A stretch of 64,000 nt of DNA from an uncultured Flavobacterium sp. (GCF_946478785.1 NZ_CAMLDD010000008.1:176517-240516); one strand, 5' to 3'; counted from the first letter of the stretch, positions 15,871-24,774 are shown. Numbers and translations: made by a program. The notes: generated by a model from the letters alone, not told the origin.

Positions 15871-15881
15871 TAATATTTATA

Positions 15882-16661
15882 ATGAATATATTAGATAAAA
15901 TAATCTTCGATAAACAACGAGAAGTTGTTCTCAAAAAATCTATCATTCCGGTCTCACAATTGGAAAATTCAGTATTTTTTGAAAGAGAAACTATTTCATT
16001 AAGTCAGAAATTAAAAACAAGTTCAAGCGGAATTATTGCAGAACATAAACGCCGTTCTCCTTCAAAATCAGTGATTAATCATAGTTTTACAGTTGAAGAA
16101 GTCGTTAAAGGTTATGAAGATGCCGGTGCTTGCGGAATTTCGGTTTTAACTGATGGCAAATATTTTGGAGGTTCTTTAGACGATTTACTTTTGGCAAGAG
16201 CGAGCGTGAATATTCCGCTTTTGCGAAAAGAATTCATTGTTGACGAATACCAAATTTTAGAAGCAAAAGCTTCTGGAGCCGATTTGATTTTACTAATCGC
16301 TGCGGTTTTAACACGTGAAGAAATCAAATCATTATCTGAATTTGCGAAGAAATTAGGTTTGGAGGTTTTATTGGAAGTTCACAATCAGGAAGAACTGGAA
16401 AAATCAATTATGCCGAGTTTAGACATGATTGGAGTGAACAACAGAAATTTAAAAACTTTCGAAGTAAGTCTTGATTTCAGCAAACAATTGGCTTCTCAAA
16501 TTCCGGATGAATTTGTAAAAGTTTCCGAAAGCGGAATCTCATCAATCGAAGCCATTTCAGAACTAAGACCTTACGGTTACAACGGATTTTTAATTGGAGA
16601 AAACTTCATGAAAACCGACAACGCCGGAAAAGCTGCAACAGAATTTATTAAATCGCTTTAA
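15882..16661 (+). CDS. trpC: Indole-3-glycerol phosphate synthase
   Basis: A 259-residue (beta/alpha)8 barrel that closes the indole ring and decarboxylates carboxyphenylamino-deoxyribulose phosphate. Motifs in order: IIAEHKRRSPSKS (strand 1, catalytic Lys, about 47-59), SVLTDGKYFGGS, LLRKEFIVDEYQ (second Lys region), and MIGVNNRNLKTFEVSLD and VSESGISS near the end, which bind the substrate phosphate. The length fits a single-function enzyme, not fused to TrpF, which follows 10 bases later. Starts 58 bases after the four-helix-bundle gene behind an A/T-rich repeat. Confidence 0.95.
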   Translation: MNILDKIIFDKQREVVLKKSIIPVSQLENSVFFERETISLSQKLKTSSSGIIAEHKRRSPSKSVINHSFTVEEVVKGYEDAGACGISVLTDGKYFGGSLDDLLLARASVNIPLLRKEFIVDEYQILEAKASGADLILLIAAVLTREEIKSLSEFAKKLGLEVLLEVHNQEELEKSIMPSLDMIGVNNRNLKTFEVSLDFSKQLASQIPDEFVKVSESGISSIEAISELRPYGYNGFLIGENFMKTDNAGKAATEFIKSL

Positions 16662-16671
16662 GCTAACAAAA

Positions 16672-17298
16672 ATGAAAATCAAAATCTGCGGTATGAAATA
16701 TCCTGACAATATTCTCGAAGTAGGCGCGCTCCTACCCGATTATATGGGATTTATTTTCTGGGAAAAATCAGCCCGATATTTTGACGGTCAGATTCCTGAA
16801 CTGATAAAAACGATCAAAAAAACAGGGGTTTTTGTAAATGAATCGGTTGAAAATATTATTGAGAAAATTGACAAACACGATTTACAAGCCGTTCAGTTAC
16901 ACGGAAAAGAATCAGTTGAATTTTGTCAAAATTTAAAAAATAATATTGATGATAACATCGAAATCATAAAAGTATTTTCAGTAGGCGATAATTTTGATTT
17001 TGATGTCCTGAAACCTTTTGAAAATGCCTGTGATTATTTTCTGTTTGACACCAAAGGAAAATTACCAGGCGGGAACGGAACTACTTTCGATTGGAAAATA
17101 TTAGAAAATTATGACTCTGATAAACCATTTTTTTTAAGTGGCGGAATCGGAATTGAAGAAATTCCAACCATAAAAAATCTTAAATTGCCAATTTACGCTA
17201 TTGACGTAAACAGCCGATTTGAAATTAAACCCGGATTAAAAAACATCAATCTTGTACGGACAATTCGCGAATTGTCCCTATGCGAAAATAAAAAATAA
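16672..17298 (+). CDS. trpF: Phosphoribosylanthranilate isomerase
   Basis: A 208-residue (beta/alpha)8 barrel that carries out the Amadori rearrangement before TrpC. The signature KICGMKYPDNI at the N-terminus contains the catalytic Cys (Cys5). VQLHGKE is in the middle, and FLSGGIG plus AIDVNSRFEIKPGLK at the C-terminal end hold the phosphate-binding loops and the catalytic Asp. It lies 10 bases after trpC and 8 bases before trpB, tightly packed as in a normal operon. Confidence 0.94.
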   Translation: MKIKICGMKYPDNILEVGALLPDYMGFIFWEKSARYFDGQIPELIKTIKKTGVFVNESVENIIEKIDKHDLQAVQLHGKESVEFCQNLKNNIDDNIEIIKVFSVGDNFDFDVLKPFENACDYFLFDTKGKLPGGNGTTFDWKILENYDSDKPFFLSGGIGIEEIPTIKNLKLPIYAIDVNSRFEIKPGLKNINLVRTIRELSLCENKK

Positions 17299-17306
17299 AA
17301 TAAATT

Positions 17307-18488
17307 ATGTCATACAACGTCAACGAAAAAGGATATTACGGAGAATTTGGAGGAGCTTATATTCCCGAAATGCTCTATCCAAATGTAGAAGAATTACGCC
17401 AGAATTATTTAAAAATAACGAGCGAACCTGATTTTAAAGCAGAGTTTGATCAATTACTAAAAGATTACGTTGGCCGTCCCAGTCCGCTTTATTTCGCAAA
17501 ACGTTTATCTGAAAAATACAATACTAAAGTTTATCTAAAAAGAGAAGACTTAAACCATACCGGAGCTCACAAAGTCAACAATACGATTGGACAAATTTTG
17601 GTTGCCAAACGTTTAGGGAAAAAACGAATTATTGCCGAAACCGGTGCTGGTCAACACGGAGTTGCAACCGCTACAGTTTGTGCGTTAATGGGAATGGAAT
17701 GTATCGTGTACATGGGCGAAATTGACATCGCACGCCAGGCACCAAACGTGGCACGTATGAAAATGTTAGGCGCTGAAGTTCGTCCTGCACTTTCAGGCTC
17801 AAGAACTTTAAAAGACGCTACAAACGAAGCGATTCGTGACTGGATCAACAATCCGGTTGACACTCATTATATCATTGGTTCTGCCATCGGACCTCATCCT
17901 TATCCGGATATGGTAACGCGTTTTCAAAGTGTCATTTCAGAAGAAATCAAATGGCAATTAAAAGAAAAAGAAGGGCGTGAAAATCCTGATTACGTTGTCG
18001 CTTGTATTGGTGGCGGAAGCAACGCTGCCGGAACGTATTACCACTTTCTGCACGAACCGGAAGTTGGAATCATTGCAGTCGAAGCTGCCGGAAAAGGTGT
18101 CAACAGCGGTTTTAGCGCTGCTACCAGTAAATTAGGTAAAGTGGGCGTTATTCACGGTTGTAAAACCCTTTTAATGCAGACTCTGGACGGACAGATTACA
18201 GAACCTTATTCGATTTCTGCAGGTTTGGATTATCCAGGCGTTGGTCCAATGCACGCACACTTAGCGCAATCGGGACGCGGAGAATTTTTCTCTGTTACTG
18301 ATGATGATGCCATGAACGCAGGTTTACAGCTTACAAAATTAGAAGGAATTATTCCGGCAATCGAGAGCGCACATGCTTTTGCTGTTTTGGATCAAAAGAA
18401 ATTCAAACCAACGGATATTGTGGTCATCAGCCTTTCGGGCCGTGGCGACAAAGATTTAGACAATTATATTAAACATTTTAAGTTGTAA
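17307..18488 (+). CDS. trpB: Tryptophan synthase beta chain
   Basis: A 393-residue PLP enzyme that joins indole to serine. The PLP lysine is Lys89 in LNHTGAHKVNN. The phosphate-binding loop CIGGGSNAAGTY lies at about residues 231-242, and GRGDKD near the C-terminus is typical. Length and start agree with the main TrpB1 class that works with TrpA. trpF is 8 bases upstream. Downstream a structured repeat and a GGCT-like gene separate it from trpA. Confidence 0.96.
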   Translation: MSYNVNEKGYYGEFGGAYIPEMLYPNVEELRQNYLKITSEPDFKAEFDQLLKDYVGRPSPLYFAKRLSEKYNTKVYLKREDLNHTGAHKVNNTIGQILVAKRLGKKRIIAETGAGQHGVATATVCALMGMECIVYMGEIDIARQAPNVARMKMLGAEVRPALSGSRTLKDATNEAIRDWINNPVDTHYIIGSAIGPHPYPDMVTRFQSVISEEIKWQLKEKEGRENPDYVVACIGGGSNAAGTYYHFLHEPEVGIIAVEAAGKGVNSGFSAATSKLGKVGVIHGCKTLLMQTLDGQITEPYSISAGLDYPGVGPMHAHLAQSGRGEFFSVTDDDAMNAGLQLTKLEGIIPAIESAHAFAVLDQKKFKPTDIVVISLSGRGDKDLDNYIKHFKL

Positions 18489-18504
18489 TTTAGACGAATA
18501 ATTT

Positions 18505-18612
18505 GGGCGTTACCCAAGGGTCGGGCTGTCCGCTAAATTCCCGATTAACAAAAACTACGGCAAAAAAGCCTTGTTTTTCTAAATCGGGAGATACCGCTCC
18601 CATCCCTAACGC
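18505..18612 (+). repeat. Structured GGGCGT...ACGC repeat, copy 2
   Basis: It starts GGGCGTTACCC and ends CATCCCTAACGC, with the core TCGGGCTGTCCGC near 18521. A long imperfect hairpin, TCCCGATT with AATCGGGA, follows the core. In copy 1 (5407-5522) the big hairpin comes before the core, so the element is modular. Confidence 0.7.
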
Positions 18613-18638
18613 AAATGAATAACGAGAAAAATAGTAGT

Positions 18639-18956
18639 ATGGAACAGATATTCTCTTACGGGACATTACGGTCTAAAGAAATTCAGATGCAGGTTTTTAA
18701 TAAATTATTAACCGGGACACCTGACCAACTGATGGGCTATAAAATAAAAGATTTGCAGATAGAAGAAGAATTTGGAATGGAAGATTATTTTGTGGCAACA
18801 CCAAGTGAAAATCCTTCAGATGCAATCGACGGAATTGTTTTTACAATAACCAGTGAAGATCTTGCGAAAGCAGATTTATTCGAATCTAATGCATACAAAA
18901 GAGTGGAAATAACACTGAAATCTGGCACTACTGCCTGGATTTATGTTGAAAGTTAA
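18639..18956 (+). CDS. Gamma-glutamylcyclotransferase-like (AIG2 family) protein
   Basis: A protein of about 105 residues with the GGCT-like fold. The opening motif IFSYGTLRSKEIQ contains the YGTL substrate loop, and LFESNAYKRVEI contains the Glu that acts as the general base in this family. Members cyclise gamma-glutamyl amines or are of unknown function. The ATG at 18639 directly precedes the family's usual first strand. An ATG at 18615 in the same frame abuts the repeat and would add eight polar residues. Located between trpB and trpA, with dispersed repeats on both sides, so probably a passenger. Confidence 0.75.
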   Translation: MEQIFSYGTLRSKEIQMQVFNKLLTGTPDQLMGYKIKDLQIEEEFGMEDYFVATPSENPSDAIDGIVFTITSEDLAKADLFESNAYKRVEITLKSGTTAWIYVES

Positions 18957-18982
18957 TAAAAAAAAGACATTTACAATTCTAA

Positions 18983-19014
18983 ATACCTACAAGGTTTTGA
19001 AAACCTTACAGGAT
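18983..19014. repeat. AAGGTTTTGAAAACCTT palindrome
   Basis: AAGGTTTT and AAAACCTT are separated by a single G (18991-19007), within ACCTACAAGG...CCTTACAGG. It lies 15 bases before trpA and resembles a dispersed palindrome common in Bacteroidota genomes, as I recall. Confidence 0.6.
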
Positions 19015-19028
19015 TAAAATATACAACA

Positions 19029-19790
19029 ATGAACAGAATAACTCAAAAATTACAAGAAGATAAAAAAATCCTTTCGATTTATTTTTCTGCTGGATATCCT
19101 AACCTAAATGACACCGTTCAAATCATTCAGGATTTAGAAAAAAACGGAGTTGACCTAATCGAAATCGGTTTGCCTTTCAGCGATCCTTTGGCAGATGGTC
19201 CAACGATACAGGCGAGTTCCACTCAGGCACTGCATAACGGAATGACCACTGAAATTCTTTTCAACCAATTGGCCAACATCCGCGAAAGCGTAACAATTCC
19301 GTTGATTATCATGGGCTATTTTAATCCAATGCTACAATACGGAATCGAAGAATTTTGTAAAAAATGTGCCGAAATCGGTATAGATGGATTGATTATTCCG
19401 GATTTACCTGTAGATGTTTACGCCGATAAATACAAGGCTATTTTTGATAAATACGGATTAATCAATGTGTTTTTGATTACGCCTCAAACTTCAGAAGAGC
19501 GTATTCGTTTTATCGACAGCGTTTCAAACGGATTCATTTATATGGTAAGTTCGGCGAGTGTCACGGGTTCTCAGGCAGGATTTGGAAATATACAGGAAGA
19601 TTATTTCGAAAGAATTTCTAATATGAACCTGAAAAATCCACAAATCATCGGTTTCGGAATTTCGAATAAGGAAACTTTTAATCAGGCAACTAAATTTGCA
19701 AAAGGCGCTATTATTGGAAGTGCTTTTATCAAACATTTGACAGAAAACGGTTCAGGAAAAATTAAGGAGTTTGCTGGAGGGATTAGATAA
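19029..19790 (+). CDS. trpA: Tryptophan synthase alpha chain
   Basis: A 253-residue (beta/alpha)8 barrel that splits indole-3-glycerol phosphate and channels indole to TrpB. The catalytic residues are Glu45 and Asp56 in IEIGLPFSDPLADGPTIQ. LIIPDLPVD and the phosphate-binding VSSASVTGSQ (about 173-182) are present. It is the last gene of the trp operon, 72 bases after the GGCT-like gene. A repeat and a terminator follow. Confidence 0.95.
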   Translation: MNRITQKLQEDKKILSIYFSAGYPNLNDTVQIIQDLEKNGVDLIEIGLPFSDPLADGPTIQASSTQALHNGMTTEILFNQLANIRESVTIPLIIMGYFNPMLQYGIEEFCKKCAEIGIDGLIIPDLPVDVYADKYKAIFDKYGLINVFLITPQTSEERIRFIDSVSNGFIYMVSSASVTGSQAGFGNIQEDYFERISNMNLKNPQIIGFGISNKETFNQATKFAKGAIIGSAFIKHLTENGSGKIKEFAGGIR

Positions 19791-19827
19791 AGCCATATGT
19801 ACTTTTAAAGAATAAATCGTCAAGTGC

Positions 19828-19927
19828 GTCATTCCGACGAAGGGGGAATCTCCGTTGCAAGATCGACAAGGATTGAAACATTTGATTGCGGAGCTACTTG
19901 CGAAGATTCCTCCTCGTCGGAATGACA
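19828..19927. repeat. GTCATTCCGACGAAGG inverted repeat
   Basis: The left arm GTCATTCCGACGAAGGGG (19828-19845) pairs with the right arm ending CCTCGTCGGAATGAC at 19927, with a few mismatches. The inner part contains secondary arms CTCCGTTGCAAG and CTACTTGCGAAG. It belongs to a family of palindromes found widely in bacterial intergenic regions. Confidence 0.75.
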
Positions 19928-19945
19928 AGATTGTAGAAAATTATT

Positions 19946-19972
19946 AGCTGAAATTACATTTCAGCTTTTTTT
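19946..19972 (+). terminator. Intrinsic terminator of the trp operon
   Basis: AGCTGAAA (19946-19953) pairs with TTTCAGCT (19959-19966) around a 5-base loop, followed by a T run to 19972. Confidence 0.8.
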
Positions 19973-20020
19973 ATACCTTAAAGCAACCATAAGATATCTG
20001 TTAATATTCTGTTAAACAAA

Positions 20021-20060
20021 AATTAAACAAGTGTTTAAATTAAACAGTTGTTTAATTTTG
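20021..20060 (+). promoter_or_regulatory. Efflux operon promoter with two tandem TetR-type operators
   Basis: TTAAAC-N4-GTTTAA occurs twice, at 20023-20038 and 20040-20055, 17 bases apart. The second copy extends to AATTAAAC-N4-GTTTAATT. The -7 box TAATTTTG (20053-20060) overlaps the second operator, and the expected -33 position falls in the first. The TetR start codon is at 20082. This geometry suggests cooperative autorepression. Confidence 0.7.
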
Positions 20061-20081
20061 TATTCGATTAGAAACACTACC

Positions 20082-20711
20082 ATGTCACACATCGAATTAA
20101 ACGACAAAAAAATTCAGATTCTTGAGGTTGCCGAAAAGCTTTTTTCTGAAAAAGGATTTGAAGGAACCTCGATACGGGATATCTCCAAACATGCAAAAAT
20201 AAATATTGCCATGGTTTCGTATTATTTTGGCTCAAAAGAAAGGCTTTTAGAAGCTTTAATTCTTTATAAAACTTCTGATTTAAAACTACAGCTCGAAAAT
20301 TTATTACAGGAAAATCTGGAACCGATTGAAAAAGTCAACAGATTAATTGAAATCTACATCAACAGGATTAGTTGCAACAAAGGGATTTTCAGGGTTTTAC
20401 ATTTTGAGATCAATTCAGAAAAAAGAGAAAAAAGCATGATTGCCTTTACCGAATTAAAAAAAGGAAATCTAAAATCTGTTGAAAGTATTATAGCACAAGG
20501 CCAGGCCAAAGGCGTTTTTAGAAAAGACGTTATAATTCCGCTTCTTACACCTACCATCATCGGAACCTTTTTTCACTTTCATATGAACAAGCCCTTCTTC
20601 GTAGAATTACTGAATTTAAAAACCGAAGAAATGTATAATAATTACATTAAAACCAGTCTTACAAAGCACATTCAACAAACTATAAAAGCGCTACTTGTTT
20701 ATGAAAATTAG
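20082..20711 (+). CDS. TetR-family transcriptional regulator
   Basis: A 209-residue regulator with the TetR DNA-binding helix-turn-helix at the N-terminus: ILEVAEKLFSEKGFEGTSIRDISKHAKINIAMVSYYFGSKERLLEAL spans about residues 11-57 and is very typical. The C-terminal ligand domain is not specific. The start is the ATG at 20082, since the 17 extra residues encoded upstream would cover the operators and -7 box. It heads an operon with TolC, EmrA and EmrB-type genes and is expected to repress them until a toxic compound binds. The last 11 bases overlap the tolC-like gene. Confidence 0.9.
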   Translation: MSHIELNDKKIQILEVAEKLFSEKGFEGTSIRDISKHAKINIAMVSYYFGSKERLLEALILYKTSDLKLQLENLLQENLEPIEKVNRLIEIYINRISCNKGIFRVLHFEINSEKREKSMIAFTELKKGNLKSVESIIAQGQAKGVFRKDVIIPLLTPTIIGTFFHFHMNKPFFVELLNLKTEEMYNNYIKTSLTKHIQQTIKALLVYEN

Positions 20712-22029
20712 TCAATTAATGCTCTTTGGTATTTTCTTCATCGGAATTTCATCAATAGAAGCACAAGAAAAAACAAGTTTAACCTTAGACGAAGCCGTTA
20801 AAATGGCGTGGGAGAAAAGCAACGAAGTTTCGCTTGCCAACACTAAGGTAAACACCAAAAAGTACGAATTACAGGAGGTTAAGAATAACCAATATCCGGA
20901 TTTAAAGATTTCAGGCCAATACCAAAGACTGACAAAGGCTTCCATCGAAATGCATAACAATAATGATCAGGCAAGCGCAGAGCCAATGGCTTCTCCGGAT
21001 CGTGCGATGATCGGAATGGCAAATCTTAGTTTACCCTTATTTTCGGGATTCAAAATCCAAAACAGCATTAAGGCTTCTGATAATTTATACGAGGCAGAAA
21101 GTGCTTATGCTGCCAAAACAAAAGAAGATGTTGCGCTCAGTGTTATCACGTATTATACGGCTTTATACAAAGCGCAAAAGACGTTAGATTTATTAAACGA
21201 AAATCAAAAACAGGCCAAACAGCGTGTAACTGATTTTACGGAATTAGAGAAAAATGGAATCATTCCAAGAAATGATTTATTGAAATCACAATTGATGGTT
21301 TCAAAAACGCAATTATCTATTGATGAAGCCAATAATAACATCAATAACATTAATTTTTATCTAACAACTTTACTAAAATTAGATCCAAGCGTAAAACTTC
21401 AGGTAAATGAAGATGACTTTTTTAATTTGAAAACAAGCAATGCACCAACATCTGATACTCTGGCACTTGAGAACAGAAAGGATTTAGAAGCAATCCGTTT
21501 TCAGGAAAAAGCCAGCGAAGCTAATATCAAAATTGCAAAAGCAAACTATTATCCTACTCTTGCTTTATTAGGTGGTTATACTGCTTTAGACCTTAAAGAT
21601 TTTATTACGGTTAAATATGCGATGAATTTTGGAATTGGGCTATCATATGATCTATCAGCTTTCTACAAAAACAGCGCACATGTCAAAGAAGCGGAAAGCA
21701 GGGCATTAGAAGCAAAAAATACTGAGGCTATCATGACCGATCGCATCAAAATTGAAGTTCAGAAATCTATTGAAGATTATGACTTAGCGATCAATCAAAG
21801 TGTGGTTTATGACGAAGCTTTACAACAAGCAACTGAAAATTACAGATTGGTAAAAGATAAATTTGATAATGGCTTGTCCGACACTAATGATTTGGTTGAG
21901 GCTGATGTTGAAAATCTTAGCGCTAAAATCAATACGGCTGTTTCAAAAGCAAATATTATTCAAAAATATTACGAATTATTATCCGTATCAGGACAATTAT
22001 CACAATCATTCAATCTTTCTAAAATATAA
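20701..22029 (+). CDS. TolC-family outer membrane efflux protein
   Basis: A 442-residue outer membrane factor. A signal peptide of about 22 residues ends SSIEAQ. The mature protein has the alternating long coiled-coil helices and paired repeats of TolC: TLDEAVKMAWEKSNEV opens the first repeat, and LENRKDLEAIRFQEKASEANIKIAKANYYPTL the second. It forms the outer-membrane channel of a three-part pump with the EmrA-like and EmrB-like proteins that follow. The ATG at 20701 overlaps the end of tetR by 11 bases, which suggests translational coupling. The cargo is unknown. Confidence 0.9.
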   Translation: MKISQLMLFGIFFIGISSIEAQEKTSLTLDEAVKMAWEKSNEVSLANTKVNTKKYELQEVKNNQYPDLKISGQYQRLTKASIEMHNNNDQASAEPMASPDRAMIGMANLSLPLFSGFKIQNSIKASDNLYEAESAYAAKTKEDVALSVITYYTALYKAQKTLDLLNENQKQAKQRVTDFTELEKNGIIPRNDLLKSQLMVSKTQLSIDEANNNINNINFYLTTLLKLDPSVKLQVNEDDFFNLKTSNAPTSDTLALENRKDLEAIRFQEKASEANIKIAKANYYPTLALLGGYTALDLKDFITVKYAMNFGIGLSYDLSAFYKNSAHVKEAESRALEAKNTEAIMTDRIKIEVQKSIEDYDLAINQSVVYDEALQQATENYRLVKDKFDNGLSDTNDLVEADVENLSAKINTAVSKANIIQKYYELLSVSGQLSQSFNLSKI

Positions 22030-22041
22030 TCGACAGCTCTC

Positions 22042-23121
22042 ATGGAAAAGAAAAAGACAAATAAAAAATTCATCATCATAATAACCGTTTTAATTTTAGT
22101 GGGCGGAATTTACGGAATTTCAAAATACATGCATTCTTTATCTCACGAAGAAACGGATGATGCTCAGATTGAGAAGAAAATGAACCCGATTATTCCAAGA
22201 GTATCAGGATATATTAGCAAAGTATATGTAAAAGATAATGACTTTGTAAAAAAAGGAGACACTTTATTTACGATCGATAAGAGAGATTATCAATTGAAAA
22301 TTGATGAAGCAACCGCAGCTTTATTAGGTGCGGAAGGTCAATATGAAGCTGCAAAAGCGGATATTGGAAGTGCATACGCAAGCATTAATGTTTCTGATGC
22401 TCAAATGAGATCTGCAGGTGGTTCTATCGAAAGCGCGAAAATCAGATTGAGACAACTTACGAATGATTTCAACCGATACAATAATTTGTATAAAACACAC
22501 ACCATTACAAAACAACAATTTGAACAGGCTCAGACTGCAAAGGACGAAGCTGAAAATCAGGTACGAGTTTTAGAACAACAGCAAAGAGCAAGTTCTTATC
22601 AAAAATCTGTAATTCAGTCTAAATCGAAAGTTTCAGATAAACAGACTGAAGTTGCTGCAGCCAACATCAAAAGAGCCAAAACAATGCTGGATGTTGCCAA
22701 ATTGAATTTGACTTATACGGTTGTAACAGCAGCAATTGACGGTCAGGTTTCTAAGGTTGATATCCAGCCGGGACAATTGGTTCAGCCGGGACAGTCTTTG
22801 TTTTATATCATCAATAATACAGAAGCCTGGGTTGTAGCTAACTTTAAGGAAACACAATTAAACAAAATGGTTGTAGGTCAGAAAGTAAGTTTAAAAGTAG
22901 ATGCATATCCTAACTATGAATTTAAAGGAACACTGACTTCATTCTCTCCTGCAACAGGATCCCGTTTTTCATTATTGCCACCTGATAACGCAACAGGAAA
23001 CTTCGTAAAAACAATTCAGAGATTACCGGTAAAAATCAGTTTAGATGAATCAAACGACCCTAAAAAAGTAGCATTATTACGTCCGGGAATGAATGTGGAT
23101 GTAGATGTACATTTAAAATAA
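22042..23121 (+). CDS. HlyD/EmrA-family membrane fusion protein
   Basis: A 359-residue periplasmic adaptor. One N-terminal membrane helix (about 9-27) is followed by NPIIPRVSGYISKVYVKDNDFVKKGD, the first half of the lipoyl-type domain. A coiled coil follows (about 95-205), then YTVVTAAIDGQVSKVDIQPGQLVQPGQ, the second half, and a barrel domain. The ASEEN/DDA-type opening ETDDAQIEK is typical of EmrA. It links the TolC-like channel to the inner-membrane MFS pump. It starts 12 bases after tolC and ends 1 base before the pump gene. Confidence 0.92.
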   Translation: MEKKKTNKKFIIIITVLILVGGIYGISKYMHSLSHEETDDAQIEKKMNPIIPRVSGYISKVYVKDNDFVKKGDTLFTIDKRDYQLKIDEATAALLGAEGQYEAAKADIGSAYASINVSDAQMRSAGGSIESAKIRLRQLTNDFNRYNNLYKTHTITKQQFEQAQTAKDEAENQVRVLEQQQRASSYQKSVIQSKSKVSDKQTEVAAANIKRAKTMLDVAKLNLTYTVVTAAIDGQVSKVDIQPGQLVQPGQSLFYIINNTEAWVVANFKETQLNKMVVGQKVSLKVDAYPNYEFKGTLTSFSPATGSRFSLLPPDNATGNFVKTIQRLPVKISLDESNDPKKVALLRPGMNVDVDVHLK

Positions 23122-23122
23122 G

Positions 23123-24709
23123 ATGACAGCAGTACAAGGAGAAGACGATTTAGTAGAATACGGTTACAGACGTGTCATTATTACGATCACAGCGGTACTT
23201 TGTGCCTTGCTGGAAATTGTAGATACCACGATTGTAAACGTAGCGCTGACGCACATGAGAGGAAGCCTTGGTGCTACTTTAACCGATGTGGCGTGGGTTA
23301 TTACAGCATATGCAATCGCAAATGTTATTGTAATTCCGATGACGAGCTGGCTGTCACAGCAATTTGGTCGACGTAATTATTTTGTGGCTTCCATAATAAT
23401 TTTCACGGTCTGTTCTTTTTTATGTGGTAATGCCACCAATATTTGGGAACTGGTGGCTTTCAGGTTTGTTCAGGGTATGGGCGGAGGTGCGCTTCTGGTT
23501 ACAGCCCAAACCATCATTACCGAAAGTTACCCGGTTGCAAAACGAGGAATGGCTCAGGCCATCTACGGAATGGGCGTAATTGTGGGACCTACCTTAGGAC
23601 CGCCCTTGGGAGGATATTTGGTTGATACTTATTCATGGCCCTATATTTTTTATATCAATATCCCACTGGGAATCATTGCTGCCATTCTATCGATAAGTTT
23701 TGTAAGAAGCCCTAAATACGGAGAAAAATTAAAAGCCAATCAGGTGGACTGGTGGGGAATTATATTATTGACGGCTTTTATCGGATCATTACAATTTGTT
23801 TTAGAACACGGCCAGCAGGATGACTGGTTTAATGATTCGCTAATTGTTTTGTTAAGTGTAGTTTCGGTTCTTGGTCTGTTACTTTTCATCTGGAGAGAAC
23901 TTACTTATGAGCATCCTATTGTAAATTTAAGTGTGCTAAAAGACGGAAATCTTAGAATTGGGACCATAATGTGTTTCATTCTTGGTTTCGGATTATATGG
24001 ATCAACTTTAATCATTCCGATTTACACACAATCCATTTTAGGGTGGACGGCCATGGATGCTGGATTATTACTGATTCCAGGCTCGATAACCACGGCTATT
24101 ATGATGCCTTTTGTTGGTAATATGATTCAGAAAGGTGTTCCGCAGGCCTATATGGTAGGAGTTGGTTTTTTAGTTTTCTTCTTTTTTACCTTCATGATGC
24201 ACAACAGAATTACACCTGATACCGGAACGGAACATTTATTCTGGCCTTTGATTTTAAGAGGAATCGGATTGGGATTACTTTTTGTACCGATTACCACATT
24301 GTCACTTTCGACGTTAAAAGGAAAGCAAATTGGTGAAGGAGCGGCTTTTACCGGAATGATGCGTCAATTGGGAGGCTCATTTGGTATTGCCATTATTACC
24401 ACTTTTATTACCCGTTTCAGCCAGGAACACAGAGTAAATCTGCTGACCAATCTGGATCCTGCCAACTATCAGGTACAACAGCGTATTTTAGGAATGCAAA
24501 AAGCTTTTGAAGCCAAAGGATACAGTGCCGATGTTTCCCTAAAAAAAGCCTATCAGGCTATTGATTATTCCATTTTAAAGCAAAGTACAGTACTTTCCTA
24601 CATGGATATTTTTATGTACTTAGGAATTATGTTTTTATGCTGCATTCCAATTATTTTCTTTATTAAAAGAGGGAAAAACAAGATTAATCCTGCTGATGCA
24701 ATGCATTAA
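23123..24709 (+). CDS. EmrB/QacA-type MFS drug exporter (DHA2 family)
   Basis: A 528-residue inner-membrane transporter with 14 predicted helices. Helix 1 contains ALLEIVDTTIVNVALTHM, the DHA2 motif D1. The motif A region is WLSQQFGRRNYF, and motif C is GMGVIVGPTLGPPLGGYL (about 150-168). It exports hydrophobic compounds using the proton gradient. The gene is the last of the tetR-tolC-emrA-emrB operon, so export across both membranes is likely. The substrate cannot be inferred. A terminator follows about 22 bases after the stop codon. Confidence 0.93.
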   Translation: MTAVQGEDDLVEYGYRRVIITITAVLCALLEIVDTTIVNVALTHMRGSLGATLTDVAWVITAYAIANVIVIPMTSWLSQQFGRRNYFVASIIIFTVCSFLCGNATNIWELVAFRFVQGMGGGALLVTAQTIITESYPVAKRGMAQAIYGMGVIVGPTLGPPLGGYLVDTYSWPYIFYINIPLGIIAAILSISFVRSPKYGEKLKANQVDWWGIILLTAFIGSLQFVLEHGQQDDWFNDSLIVLLSVVSVLGLLLFIWRELTYEHPIVNLSVLKDGNLRIGTIMCFILGFGLYGSTLIIPIYTQSILGWTAMDAGLLLIPGSITTAIMMPFVGNMIQKGVPQAYMVGVGFLVFFFFTFMMHNRITPDTGTEHLFWPLILRGIGLGLLFVPITTLSLSTLKGKQIGEGAAFTGMMRQLGGSFGIAIITTFITRFSQEHRVNLLTNLDPANYQVQQRILGMQKAFEAKGYSADVSLKKAYQAIDYSILKQSTVLSYMDIFMYLGIMFLCCIPIIFFIKRGKNKINPADAMH

Positions 24710-24732
24710 TAATAATTGATTTATAATACGAA

Positions 24733-24774
24733 AAAGCCGGGCTACTTTGTTTAGCCTGGCTTTCTTGTTTTTTT
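24733..24774 (+). terminator. Intrinsic terminator of the efflux operon
   Basis: AAAGCCGGGCTA (24733-24744) pairs with TAGCCTGGCTTT (24752-24763) with one G-T pair. A T-rich tail follows. Confidence 0.8.

Noticed and set aside
20031..20081. Longer TetR start upstream of 20082
   Set aside because: The added codons overlap the operators and the -7 box, so they would not be transcribed from the predicted promoter.
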